Shown here in pieces: positions 37,713 to 45,275 of a stretch of 64,000 nucleotides of DNA. The stretch is taken from assembly GCF_014274685.1 (NCBI RefSeq), contig NZ_CP060393.1:2291501-2355500 (forward strand). Direction: 5' to 3'. This DNA is from Edaphobacter sp. 4G125 (lineage in GTDB: Bacteria > Acidobacteriota > Terriglobia > Terriglobales > Acidobacteriaceae). Below the pieces are notes generated by a model. That model did not search any database. It was not told the DNA's origin and saw only the letters and a list, made by a program, of their open reading frames with translations. The number at the start of each line of letters is the position of its first letter. Within the stretch, counting starts at the first letter, position 1. The position numbers were made by a program, and so were the translations under genes.

Positions 37713-38036
37713 CTATTGGGCGGCGGCAAAATTGACATCGACGGTCATGCTGGTTGTTTCTGTAGCAGGCTCAAAGCGCCAGCGCTTGACTGCATCCTGG
37801 GCCGCTGTGCCTAGAAGCGCATGACCGGATTCCACTTTGGCGTCGGAGACCGAGCCATCCGGGAGTACGGTTGCCAGGACGACGACGACCCCACTGACGT
37901 GCATGCGCTTTGCAAGCTCTGGATAGACGGGAGCCACCTTGCTAACCACAGCGCGACGACCTGCAGCCAGCGCAATGCCGGTGCTGAGCATCAGCAGAAA
38001 GAGAAGAAGGGGGAGAGATCGACGAGTGTGTTCCAC
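37713..38036 (-). CDS. Small exported TonB C-terminal-domain protein
   Basis: 107 residues: a signal peptide (SLPLLLFLLMLSTGIALAAG) followed directly by a complete TonB C-terminal domain (APVYPELAKRMHVSGVVVVLATVLPDGSVSDAKVESGHALLG, KRWRFEPATE). It lacks the membrane anchor and Pro-rich linker of TonB, so it is probably periplasmic or anchored only by an uncleaved signal. It lies upstream of the chemoreceptor gene with 54 bases between, suggesting one transcript. Function unknown. Confidence 0.85.
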   Translation of the reverse strand: MEHTRRSLPLLLFLLMLSTGIALAAGRRAVVSKVAPVYPELAKRMHVSGVVVVLATVLPDGSVSDAKVESGHALLGTAAQDAVKRWRFEPATETTSMTVDVNFAAAQ

Positions 38037-38091
38037 GCATTACCTCCAAAAATGAATTTCAGAGGTTCTATCGGCAAAAGAGAGGTTTGCT

Positions 38092-38694
38092 TTAGTGGCA
38101 GGTCAGCGCAGGGGTAGCGCACTCGGCAAAGGTCAGATTTTCAGCGCTGCTTCCGGTGCTCTCTTTCCATTTAAGAAAAAGTTTGCCGTAACTGTCTGTG
38201 AGACAGATCGCCGGATTGATGGAGAGGTCAATCAGGGTACGATCGATCCACACTGGAGGGCCTTCGAGTTCGGCATAGGTACCGATGGGAGTCTCATCCA
38301 CAACGACATGCGCGCCGGGAACATCGGGGTGTGACCACTCTGTGCGGTACTTTTCGTAGGTGAAGGCAGGACCGTAGCCGAGCTGTTCGAAGATGCGCCC
38401 AAGTGCGGTTCCGTCAGCGACGGTGGTCTCAGTTTCGATCCGCACCTTGTAGCGTGAGGATTCGATAGAATTCTGCGGATTTGTACGTTTATGCGTGAGG
38501 GTGCAGATGTCGCCGTACTGGCGGATGCGGAGGATTTCAATGCGTGCGCGGAGATCGCGAGTAGGTGTGTCGTAGAGAGTGTTGTGTTCGAAGGTGCGCG
38601 GTGTTTCGATGTGGAAGCCGAGTTCGAGAAGACGCGCCTGAAAGGCTGCGGGATCGGGGACGGGGAGCTTGAGTTCGATCTCAGCGTTCGACAT
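38092..38694 (-). CDS. CYTH domain protein (class IV adenylate cyclase/thiamine-triphosphatase fold)
   Basis: 200 residues with the hallmark ExExK motif at the start (AEIELKLPV) and the alternating charged strands of the triphosphate tunnel (DLRARIEILRIRQYG, LTHKRTN, SRYKVRIETET, YEKYRTEW, VVVDETPIGTYAELEG). The enzymes of this fold act on nucleoside triphosphates or polyphosphate; the CyaB-like subgroup is the best match, but the substrate cannot be read from the sequence. The ATG at 38694 fits the family start. Divergent from tsaC/sua5. Confidence 0.88.
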   Translation of the reverse strand: MSNAEIELKLPVPDPAAFQARLLELGFHIETPRTFEHNTLYDTPTRDLRARIEILRIRQYGDICTLTHKRTNPQNSIESSRYKVRIETETTVADGTALGRIFEQLGYGPAFTYEKYRTEWSHPDVPGAHVVVDETPIGTYAELEGPPVWIDRTLIDLSINPAICLTDSYGKLFLKWKESTGSSAENLTFAECATPALTCH

Positions 38695-38748
38695 GGGCTG
38701 AGTATACGGCGGTTCGCGTTTCGATGGCAGCGATAGGATGGAGAAGAT

Positions 38749-39765
38749 ATGTCCACTGGAAAGACAGAACGGCTTCAAGGCCCCGAGGGAATAATGCGTG
38801 CGGCTGAAATCTTGAGAAGGGGTGGTACGGTCGCATTCCCAACCGAGACGGTCTATGGACTCGGGGCGAATGCCATTGATGCCACAGCAGTTGCGAAGAT
38901 CTTTGCAGCGAAGGAGAGGCCGGGATGGGATCCGGTGATCGTGCATGTCTGTGATCGGGAGATGGGGGATCGGGTGGCGGAGGTTTCTAAGTCCGCAGAG
39001 CGACTCATGGAGGTGTTCTGGCCAGGGCCACTAACTCTGCTGTTGCCTCGGAAGGCTGTCGTTCCGGATACGGTGACGGCGGGTAGGCCGCTGGTTGGAG
39101 TGCGGATGCCGAGGCATGAGCTGGCGCTGGCGCTGATTCGAGAGGCTGGGATTCCGGTGGCGGCTCCGAGCGCGAACCGGTTTGGTAGGACGAGTCCCAC
39201 GACTGCTGTGCACGTTCTGGGTGATCTGGAAGGGAGGATCGATGCAGTGCTCGATGGCGGCCCAACTGAGGTTGGAGTTGAGTCGACCGTGATTGGCCCT
39301 GCGGAGGATGGTCCACACTGGGTCATGTATCGACCGGGCGGTGTTTCCAAAGAGGCTCTAGAGGCGGCCCTGGGAACAGGCGAAGTGGAGATGTTTCGCC
39401 CAGCTGACTCATCTCGAACTCCAGAGAGTCTGCCTTCACCAGGGGTTGGGATTCGGCATTATGCTCCGCGGGCGCGACTGGTATTGGTACAGGCAGAGGG
39501 GCTTGATGTTGCTGTGGAGCGAGTGGCAGAAGGTGGAGCGAGAGCTGGAGTCATGCTGCCGGACGGTTATGTGGTTTCGTCGGCTTCAGCGATCTATCCG
39601 TGGGGAGCGTGGAGCGACGGTGAGACGTTAGCGCGTCGACTGTTTGCCGGATTGCGCGAGCTGGATGAGGCGGGAGTTGAGGTTATCGTTTGTCCGGTGC
39701 CCGAGATGAGTGGAATCGGCGAGGCGATTCGGGACCGACTCAGGAAGGCTGCGCGGGAAAAGTAA
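38749..39765 (+). CDS. L-threonylcarbamoyladenylate synthase (Sua5 type)
   Basis: Makes threonylcarbamoyl-AMP for the t6A37 modification of ANN-reading tRNAs. The YrdC domain shows GGTVAFPTETVYGLGANA, KERPGWDPVIVHV, WPGPLTLLLPRK, VGVRMPRH and VAAPSANRFGRTSPT. The protein has 338 residues because it carries the C-terminal Sua5 domain (about 230-338), joined by a linker with PSPGVGIRHYAPRARLVLV. A GGAGAAG precedes the ATG. miaB, another A37 modifier, is in the same window. Confidence 0.94.
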   Translation: MSTGKTERLQGPEGIMRAAEILRRGGTVAFPTETVYGLGANAIDATAVAKIFAAKERPGWDPVIVHVCDREMGDRVAEVSKSAERLMEVFWPGPLTLLLPRKAVVPDTVTAGRPLVGVRMPRHELALALIREAGIPVAAPSANRFGRTSPTTAVHVLGDLEGRIDAVLDGGPTEVGVESTVIGPAEDGPHWVMYRPGGVSKEALEAALGTGEVEMFRPADSSRTPESLPSPGVGIRHYAPRARLVLVQAEGLDVAVERVAEGGARAGVMLPDGYVVSSASAIYPWGAWSDGETLARRLFAGLRELDEAGVEVIVCPVPEMSGIGEAIRDRLRKAAREK

Positions 39766-40029
39766 AGAATTCAGTTACAAACCCCAGCTTCCTCATTTAT
39801 GCCAGAAGAAAGCATAGAAGCGTTGCCAGCAGTTTCTGCAGCGATAAGGTCGAAGCAGAGCCAACGCGAGGGGATACTCGAACAAGCGGTACCTTGATCG
39901 CTTTACGTCATTTTTCTCGCCACAACTATGGCAGTAAAACAAGGGGAGCATGAACGATCCTTTTGTTTAGGAAGGTTCTTTTATTTATAAGGATGCTTCT
40001 TGAATAGATAAAAAATGGTTTGCGAGAAC

Positions 40030-41184
40030 TTAGCGAGCTGAAGAGGCAAGCTGTTCGGCGAAGGCATCGAGAGAGAGCCCGCGCAGGAGATTGCGGCGCA
40101 TCCCGCTCCAGACCTGGTCGAGCCCGCGCGATGCCTGCTCGATCCATTGGAAGGAGACGGTCTGGGCGAGGCGCTCAAGCTCGGCGCGGAGATCGGCGTT
40201 GCGGACCAATTCCGGAGTTCCGGACTGAATGAGAAGAATGTCTTCTAACAAAAGAGAAAGAGTGCGGAGAAGATTGGTGGTTTTCTGCTGTCCTTCAGCA
40301 CCGGCACGGTAGGTCTCGGTCATTTTGAAGAGTGCGGTGTGATCAGGATCATTGATGGCGCCGCGAAGAAGGAGCATGGCATCGGTACGAGCTGCGGTAT
40401 AGGCGGCGAGATCGAAGCCGAGGGCGCGTCCTGCAGCCCCTTGAGCAAGTCGAGCGATGAGGGTGCGCTGTTTTGCCGGAATGTCGTGGCGGCGATCGCT
40501 GAGCAGCATCTCGATTTCGTCGACCGGAAGAGCACCGAGGCGGACGAGGGCGCAACGGGAGCGAATGGTGGGGAGAAGCTCCCCCGGATTTTCGGCAAGA
40601 AGAATGATGTGGACGGTTGCGGGAGGCTCCTCAAGAACCTTGAGCAGGGAATTGGCGGCCTCCTTCATGAAAGAAGAGGCAGTAATGATGAAGACCTTTC
40701 GTGGAGCTTCGGCGGGCAGGTAGTTTGAACTTTGGATGAGGGTGCGAACCTGGCCGAGCTTGATGAGGAGCTGTGGGGGATCGGGCGGAACGATCAGGAC
40801 GTCGGGGTGAGGCTGAACCAGGACGCGGGTTTCCTTTTTGTCGGTTTCGCGGAGCTCTTCGCGGGCGGCGACGGCTTTATCGACCTCTTCCTCGAGGTTG
40901 AAGGCCGTGGCGATGCGGGTGCAGTTGCGGCAGACTCCGCAGAAGCCGGCGAGAGAGAGGCCGTTGGACCAGAGATCGCGGGGCTGGCGCTCACACTCGA
41001 TCGCCATGGTGAGCATCAGGGCGAGAGTGTACTTTCCGGCTCCGGCAGGGCCGGAGAGGATGAGAGCGTGCGGGAAGCGACCTGCGGCGATAGCAGTCCG
41101 AAGCTGCTCGACCGCGGTCGAGTTTCCGAGAAAGGCGTTGAAGTCAGATGGAGGTGAAGTTGTGATTGTTGTCTCTGCAGTCAT
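40030..41184 (-). CDS. holB: DNA polymerase III delta' subunit
   Basis: Clamp-loader AAA+ protein. It shows FLGNSTAVEQLRTAIAAGRFPHALILSGPAGAGKYTLAL (Walker A variant), a zinc-binding cluster (CGVCRNC with an earlier Cys), the KVFIITASSFMKEAANSLLKVLEEPP segment and the sensor-like RSRCALVRLGALP. Length is 384 residues. The zinc module and loop are typical; the internal insertion DKAVAAREELRETDKKETRV after the cysteines is larger than usual. The ATG at 41184 is preceded by a G-run that is part of a repeated leader element. Delta' versus gamma/tau is decided by the length. Confidence 0.88.
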   Translation of the reverse strand: MTAETTITTSPPSDFNAFLGNSTAVEQLRTAIAAGRFPHALILSGPAGAGKYTLALMLTMAIECERQPRDLWSNGLSLAGFCGVCRNCTRIATAFNLEEEVDKAVAAREELRETDKKETRVLVQPHPDVLIVPPDPPQLLIKLGQVRTLIQSSNYLPAEAPRKVFIITASSFMKEAANSLLKVLEEPPATVHIILLAENPGELLPTIRSRCALVRLGALPVDEIEMLLSDRRHDIPAKQRTLIARLAQGAAGRALGFDLAAYTAARTDAMLLLRGAINDPDHTALFKMTETYRAGAEGQQKTTNLLRTLSLLLEDILLIQSGTPELVRNADLRAELERLAQTVSFQWIEQASRGLDQVWSGMRRNLLRGLSLDAFAEQLASSAR

Positions 41185-41185
41185 T

Positions 41186-41226
41186 CCCACCCCCCTATCT
41201 TAAAGTGCGCAAAGTATTCGATCCAG
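41186..41226 (-). repeat. GAATACTTTGC box with G-run, copy C (holB leader)
   Basis: Minus strand: CGAATACTTTGCGCAC, a short A/T segment, then GGGGGGTGGGA immediately before the holB ATG. An imperfect CTCGGGACATCC/GGCATCCCGAAG stem lies about 40 bases upstream, in place of the leader hairpins of the other two copies. Confidence 0.7.
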
Positions 41227-41475
41227 ATAACTTAGGCTCGTACTTCTTCGGGATGCCTTTTGGATTTATATGAGGCGGATGTCCCGAGGAAACGTTTAGT
41301 TTCATTTTAGAGGAAGCAGGTGGGGGAATCTGCACCTCGACCGCAATTCTCACGGACGGTGTAAGTCGGAGGAGAGAAAGGGGTTGGCGATGAAGGCGCG
41401 AAGATGGTTCCTCTGAGAGGGATTGACAGGGAGTTTGGATGGAAGGCCGGGGTGAGTGAAGTTTATGTCCACATA

Positions 41476-41527
41476 AACGCAGATCCTTCGACTACGGCGG
41501 TTATACCGCTTTCGCTCAGGATGACAC
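41476..41527 (+). repeat. ATCCTTCGACT hairpin repeat, copy 4
   Basis: Frame AAACGCAGATCCTTCGACT and TTTCGCTCAGGATGACAC with the tip GCGGT-TAT-ACCGC. Located between holB and hslR. Confidence 0.8.
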
Positions 41528-41568
41528 ATTGGTTTAGAAAGATTTTTGTCGACAGAATGAGGATAAGT

Positions 41569-41619
41569 GCGGGGATTTCCCCGCTTTGGCGGCGTTGCCG
41601 TCTTCGGTCGAAATGACAC
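41569..41619 (+). repeat. Related repeat ending TCTTCGGTCGAAATGACAC
   Basis: Begins with a perfect hairpin GCGGGG-ATTT-CCCCGC, then a GGC/GCC pair and the ending TTCGGTCGAAATGACAC. It shares the ATGACAC tail with the four ATCCTTCGACT repeats but has a different body. A shorter echo (AATTCGGTCGAAGTGGC) follows at about 41630. Confidence 0.6.
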
Positions 41620-41691
41620 TTTAGGGGGTGAATTCGGTCGAAGTGGCCCATCGGTGGAATGATGATTGTTGAAGGAGCATTGCGGGGATCC

Positions 41692-42087
41692 ATGGAATCG
41701 GTACGGATGGATAAATGGCTTTGGGCAGCGCGGTTCTTCAAGACCCGTGCGCTGGCAGTAAAGGCATGTGAGCTGGGCAGGATCGAAAGCCGAAGAGCGG
41801 GTGCGACCTGGCAGCCAATGAAGGCCGCGCGCGAGGTGCACGTGGGCGAGATGTTGAAGGTGCGGAATGCGTCGGGCGAGTTTGAGATTGAAGTGTTGAG
41901 CGTAAGTGAGGTTCGTGGGCCAGCTTCAGTAGCCCAGGGTTTGTATCGGGAGACGGAAGAGAGCAAGGAACAGCGACGCTTGCTGACCGAGGCCAAAAAG
42001 GTGATGCCGGTCTATGAACGAGTGTGGGAGAGTGGAAGGCCGACGAAGAGGGACCGGCGGACGATGGAACGACTCCGGGGGAGGTAA
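41692..42087 (+). CDS. hslR: S4-domain RNA-binding protein, Hsp15-like
   Basis: 131 residues: S4 fold with RMDKWLWAARFFKTRALAVKACELGRIE and the following VHVGEMLKVRN strand, then a basic C-terminal tail (PTKRDRRTMERLRGR). Hsp15 binds free 50S subunits that carry a nascent chain and helps to recycle them. The start is uncertain (41659, 41692 or 41707); 41692 leaves five residues before the S4 motif as in relatives. Confidence 0.85.
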   Translation: MESVRMDKWLWAARFFKTRALAVKACELGRIESRRAGATWQPMKAAREVHVGEMLKVRNASGEFEIEVLSVSEVRGPASVAQGLYRETEESKEQRRLLTEAKKVMPVYERVWESGRPTKRDRRTMERLRGR

Positions 42088-42297
42088 AGGGATTGGGACG
42101 AGCTTCGTTTTCGAGCTGCACCGCGAGCGGTCTGAGTTTGCGGATGAGTGCATTGGTCTGAAGTCAACAGATGAGCCAAGCGTCACTTATTGAAAAGGCG
42201 GCTATTCGGCCGCGCGGCGAGAAGCCTGTTCTAACCAAGCCTTCGCCGCCAGCCTCAGCTGTATCTCGCACATGGCGATCGTCAAAACGTCCACTTG

Positions 42298-42810
42298 CTA
42301 TTTCGCCGGCACAAGCTCCGCAACAACTGCGGCAACTTTATCGAGTATCTGAATCCAGCCCTCCATTTGACCGCTATTTTTCGCGCTCTCCATGGGTTCG
42401 TTTCCGATGAAGGTAAGTTTCGTCTGGCCGTTTCCGAGATCCTCAAAGAGGGTCACGTCGTACGCACCGTCGATAGACTCCTGTTCTATTCCTAATTCCG
42501 CAGGATCGATCTTGTTTCCCTTCGAGTCGGAAAAGTACATGGAAGAAACGATCTTCTCGTACGGGACAATTTCGTAATATTCAACCGTGTTCCAGCCGCA
42601 GATCTGCCCATCCGGTGCCTTCATGCAGCAGAGAAGTTTTCCTCCAACGCGAAAATCCATCTCACAAACCGGCGCAGTAAAACCCTTCGGTCCCCACCAC
42701 TGCATGATGTACTTCGGGTCTGTCCACGCCTTCCAAACCAACTCACGTGGGGCATCAAAAATTCTTGTAACGACCATCCGCTCAATTTCGCTAACCGTGT
42801 TTTCTGCCAT
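42298..42810 (-). CDS. SRPBCC/AHSA1-family protein
   Basis: 170 residues of the START-like Bet v 1 fold: RIFDAPRELVWKAWTDPKYIMQWWGPKGFT, the FRVGGKLLCCMKAPDG strand and the TKLTFIGNEP...MEGWIQILDKVAAVV end helix. Members of this AHSA1-like group often pair with ArsR regulators and are thought to bind small hydrophobic ligands. The start overlaps the end of the upstream ArsR gene by 20 bases, so the two are co-translated. Confidence 0.9.
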   Translation of the reverse strand: MAENTVSEIERMVVTRIFDAPRELVWKAWTDPKYIMQWWGPKGFTAPVCEMDFRVGGKLLCCMKAPDGQICGWNTVEYYEIVPYEKIVSSMYFSDSKGNKIDPAELGIEQESIDGAYDVTLFEDLGNGQTKLTFIGNEPMESAKNSGQMEGWIQILDKVAAVVAELVPAK

Positions 42811-43144
42811 CTGAGGCCTCCTCTTTCTTCATTTGATTTACAACTACATCCAGCTTGTCGAAGCTCTCTTCCCAGAATCGGCGATAGCTAATCGCCCAGT
42901 CGCTGACTGTCTTGATCGCCTCGGGTCTGAGCGTGCAGACACTCTCTCGTCCACGCTTCGTCTTGATCACGATCCGCGCCCGCACCAGATAGGCAATATG
43001 TTTTGAAATCATCTGCTGTGAGAGTGCAAACGGTTCTGTCAATCCATGCACAGAGGCTGGCCCGTGGGAGAGTCGCTCGATCATTGCCCGGCGGGTTGGA
43101 TCAGACAAAGCCGCAAATGTTGTACCCAATTTATCCACAACCAT
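42791..43144 (-). CDS. ArsR-family transcriptional regulator
   Basis: 117 residues with a winged-helix DNA-binding domain: FAALSDPTRRAMIERLSHGPASVHGLTEPFALSQQMISKHIAYLVRARIV. No metal-binding cysteines of the ArsR/SmtB type are seen, as in the subgroup partnered with SRPBCC proteins (the SdpR-like type). The ATG sits in the centre of a perfect 18-bp palindrome, and the -10 box is about eight bases upstream. This suggests autorepression and a nearly leaderless mRNA. Confidence 0.92.
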   Translation of the reverse strand: MVVDKLGTTFAALSDPTRRAMIERLSHGPASVHGLTEPFALSQQMISKHIAYLVRARIVIKTKRGRESVCTLRPEAIKTVSDWAISYRRFWEESFDKLDVVVNQMKKEEASDGRKHG

Positions 43145-43153
43145 ATGGTTGTG
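43136..43153. promoter_or_regulatory. 18-bp palindromic operator over the arsR-like start codon
   Basis: CACAACCATATGGTTGTG is a perfect palindrome centred on the ATG of the ArsR-family gene and touching its -10 box. ArsR-type proteins bind such inverted repeats, so autoregulation is likely. Seen directly; function inferred. Confidence 0.7.
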
Positions 43154-43181
43154 TATAGTCTAGCCAAATGTCAAGTGTCAA
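43152..43181 (-). promoter_or_regulatory. Promoter of the arsR-SRPBCC operon
   Basis: On the minus strand TTGACA (43181-43176), an 18-base spacer and TATACA (43157-43152). The predicted start of transcription is near 43145, next to the ATG at 43144. A second TTGACA seven bases closer gives a spacer that is too short. Confidence 0.65.
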
Positions 43182-43208
43182 ACGCATGTCCCTGTACACT
43201 CAGCACCT

Positions 43209-43252
43209 CCACTTCGTTGCCGCTTAGGAGCGTCAACCTCGGTCGGAATGAC
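43209..43252 (+). repeat. Degenerate repeat ending CTCGGTCGGAATGACA
   Basis: Resembles the repeat at 41569-41619 in its TCGGTCGAAATGACA-like end (here CTCGGTCGGAATGACATC) and its CGTTGCCG segment, but the hairpin is not conserved. Probably a decayed copy. Confidence 0.45.
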
Positions 43253-43345
43253 ATCTTCCAAATAACGACAAACTGTCGCAAGAACCCTCTGTTCCGCTAG
43301 ACTTTTGTCGGAAAATGAAACGTCTCAATTTTGAGGATGAAATCT

Positions 43346-44227
43346 ATGCGGTGGTTTTCGTGTGCTGATTCTGTTTGTTGCCTGCTTCCGGCGATTGTGA
43401 TGAGTACGGGGATGCTTATGGCTCAGGTGGTTCCATCAGCGCTGGAGTCGCCACCGGCGCGTCCTCCGCAGGCTGGACCGCATGGGGAGAAGCTGCCGGG
43501 AATGCCGAAGTTCCATGATCCTGCGCCGTATGACATCAATGAACATACGGGATACCAACAAATCTTCGACGGCAAGACTCTGAATGGGTGGGATGCCGAT
43601 CCCAGCATCTGGCATGTAGAAGATGGCGTGATGGTGGGGGAGACGTTTGAAGGCAAGCCGAAAGGGAATAACTACATCGTCTACCGCGGGGAGAAGGCGA
43701 AGGACTTCGATCTGAAACTGCAGATGAAGATTGAGAAGGGCGGAGGCGGCGGGATTCAGTATCGGAGCGTAACGGGTGTGCCTTGGACGCGACCTCAACC
43801 TGCGGGCCTGCCTCCGTATGACCTGAAGTTCATGATGACCGGGCCGCAGGCAGACTTCTGGTTTCCGGTGAATGAGAGATCGGCATCGTATACGGGGCAG
43901 TGGTACTCGGAGAATACGATGCAGGGGATACTTGCCTATCGCGGACAGGTAACGCAGGCATTGCCGGGACAGACGAACCGTCTGGTGGCGAACATCGGCG
44001 ACAAGCAGGCGCTGGGTGGTTATGTGAAGGTGAATGAGTGGAACGACTATGAGATTATTGCGCGGGGTGGGGTGATGATGCACATCATGAATGGGCAACT
44101 GATGGCAGTGTTTATTGATGACAACAAAGATTCGGTGAACAATCAGTCGGGATTGATTGGATTTGAGATTGAAAGCCAACCCAGCAAGATTTCGGTGCGG
44201 AACATATGGTTACGGAAGTTTGATTAG
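43346..44227 (+). CDS. Exported DUF1080 (3-keto-disaccharide hydrolase-like) protein
   Basis: 293 residues with a signal peptide (RWFSCADSVCCLLPAIVMSTGMLMAQ). The jelly-roll DUF1080 domain is marked by GYQQIFDGKTLNGWDADPSIWHVEDGVMVGE, FDLKLQMKIEKGGGGGIQYRS, EWNDYEIIARGGVMMHIMNGQLM and the closing GFEIESQPSKISVRNIWLRKF. Such proteins occur in acidobacteria and planctomycetes and are linked to 3-keto-glycoside hydrolysis (family inference). The start is uncertain: 43346 fits the GAGG spacing, and 43337 is possible. Confidence 0.88.
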   Translation: MRWFSCADSVCCLLPAIVMSTGMLMAQVVPSALESPPARPPQAGPHGEKLPGMPKFHDPAPYDINEHTGYQQIFDGKTLNGWDADPSIWHVEDGVMVGETFEGKPKGNNYIVYRGEKAKDFDLKLQMKIEKGGGGGIQYRSVTGVPWTRPQPAGLPPYDLKFMMTGPQADFWFPVNERSASYTGQWYSENTMQGILAYRGQVTQALPGQTNRLVANIGDKQALGGYVKVNEWNDYEIIARGGVMMHIMNGQLMAVFIDDNKDSVNNQSGLIGFEIESQPSKISVRNIWLRKFD

Positions 44228-44332
44228 TTTCGGGTTGTCCAAATCATTCTTCCTCGATGGTAGCGAAGCGGGTAAGACATCTTCATCCTCAGATGAGGAT
44301 TGTGATTTAGTCTGCGAGGAAGGAGAGCAACG

Positions 44333-45262
44333 ATGCCACTACCAAATGATGAGACGTTGATTGCCCTAGGTGAGGAGATCCTAACGGAGTTTGAGAAGGT
44401 ATTTGGCCCACACCCAGGTTTCAGGCCAGCTCACGCCAAGGGCCTGATGCTGACAGGACGATTCACTCCTGCTGATGGAGCAACTTCTCTAACCAGAGCT
44501 CAGCACGTGACACAGGCCTCAACGCCGGTGACGGTGAGGTTTTCAAATTCGACTGGACTTCCCCTGATTCCGGATAACGATGCCGGAGCCGATCCACGTG
44601 GGATGGCGATTCGTTTTCATCTGGCGGAGCATGTTCATACCGACATTGTGTCGCATTCGGCGAACGGATTTCCTGCGACCAACGGAACGGAGTTTCTGGA
44701 ATTTTTGCGCGCGGTGACTCAGCCGGACAAAGGCAAGGTACAGGAGTTTATTGGGAGCCATCCAAAGGCGCTGGCGTTTGTGCAGTCGATTACGCCGATG
44801 CCGGTAAGTTTTGCCGAGGAGCGCTATTTTGGACTGACTGCGATGAAGTTTACGAACAAAGACGGAGTCAGTCGATTCGGAAGATATCTCATATTGCCCG
44901 AGGCCGGAGAGAAACATCTGAGCGCCGAGGAAGCCGCGGGCAAGGGGCCAGACTTCCTGTTCAACGAGTTGAATGACCGAATCAAAAACGAGCCAATCCG
45001 GTTCAAGATTACGGTTCAGGTTGCAGAAGACGGTGATCTTGTGGACGATGTAACCGTCCACTGGCCGCCGGAGCGGAAGATGGTCGATCTGGGGACGATT
45101 GAGTTAGCAGAGCTGGTTGCCGACAACGAGCGAGAACAGAAGCAGATCATCTTCGATCCAATTCCGCGATTGGATGGAATTGAACCTTCCGACGATCCCT
45201 TGCTGGAACTGCGCGCTGCGGTGTACCTGATTAGTGGCAGGCGAAGAAGAGCGGTTTCATAA
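44333..45262 (+). CDS. Catalase-related haem peroxidase (SrpA-like mini-catalase)
   Basis: 309 residues, about two thirds of a classical catalase. The distal histidine is H34 in FRPAHAKGLMLTGRFTPA. The haem-binding regions TPVTVRFSNSTGLPLIPD, DPRGMAIRFHL and the proximal tyrosine near Y298 (RAAVYLISG) are present. It lacks a signal peptide. Such proteins reduce hydrogen or organic peroxides with a weak catalase activity. GGAGAGC precedes the ATG at 44333. Confidence 0.9.
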   Translation: MPLPNDETLIALGEEILTEFEKVFGPHPGFRPAHAKGLMLTGRFTPADGATSLTRAQHVTQASTPVTVRFSNSTGLPLIPDNDAGADPRGMAIRFHLAEHVHTDIVSHSANGFPATNGTEFLEFLRAVTQPDKGKVQEFIGSHPKALAFVQSITPMPVSFAEERYFGLTAMKFTNKDGVSRFGRYLILPEAGEKHLSAEEAAGKGPDFLFNELNDRIKNEPIRFKITVQVAEDGDLVDDVTVHWPPERKMVDLGTIELAELVADNEREQKQIIFDPIPRLDGIEPSDDPLLELRAAVYLISGRRRRAVS

Positions 45263-45275
45263 GAACGACAGCTAG

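Larger units (their letters stand above)
41185..41691. other. Repeat-rich intergenic region between holB and hslR
   Basis: 507 bases without a supported gene. It contains the holB leader repeat (41186-41226), hairpin repeat copy 4 (41476-41527) and a related repeat (41569-41619). The rest shows no recognisable gene; open frames here are made largely of repeat sequence. Confidence 0.65.

Noticed and set aside
39690..40029. Possible small gene between tsaC/sua5 and holB
   Set aside because: The open frame overlaps the end of the Sua5-type gene and has no Shine-Dalgarno sequence or recognisable motif. The remaining 264-base gap shows nothing I can support.
41350..41841. Minus-strand open frames (up to about 170 codons) over the region between holB and hslR
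   Set aside because: They are built from dispersed repeats and the complement of hslR.
42088..42297. Possible gene remnant (short minus-strand frame with LRLAAKAWLEQAS) after the SRPBCC gene
   Set aside because: Too short, and no family or start context supports it.
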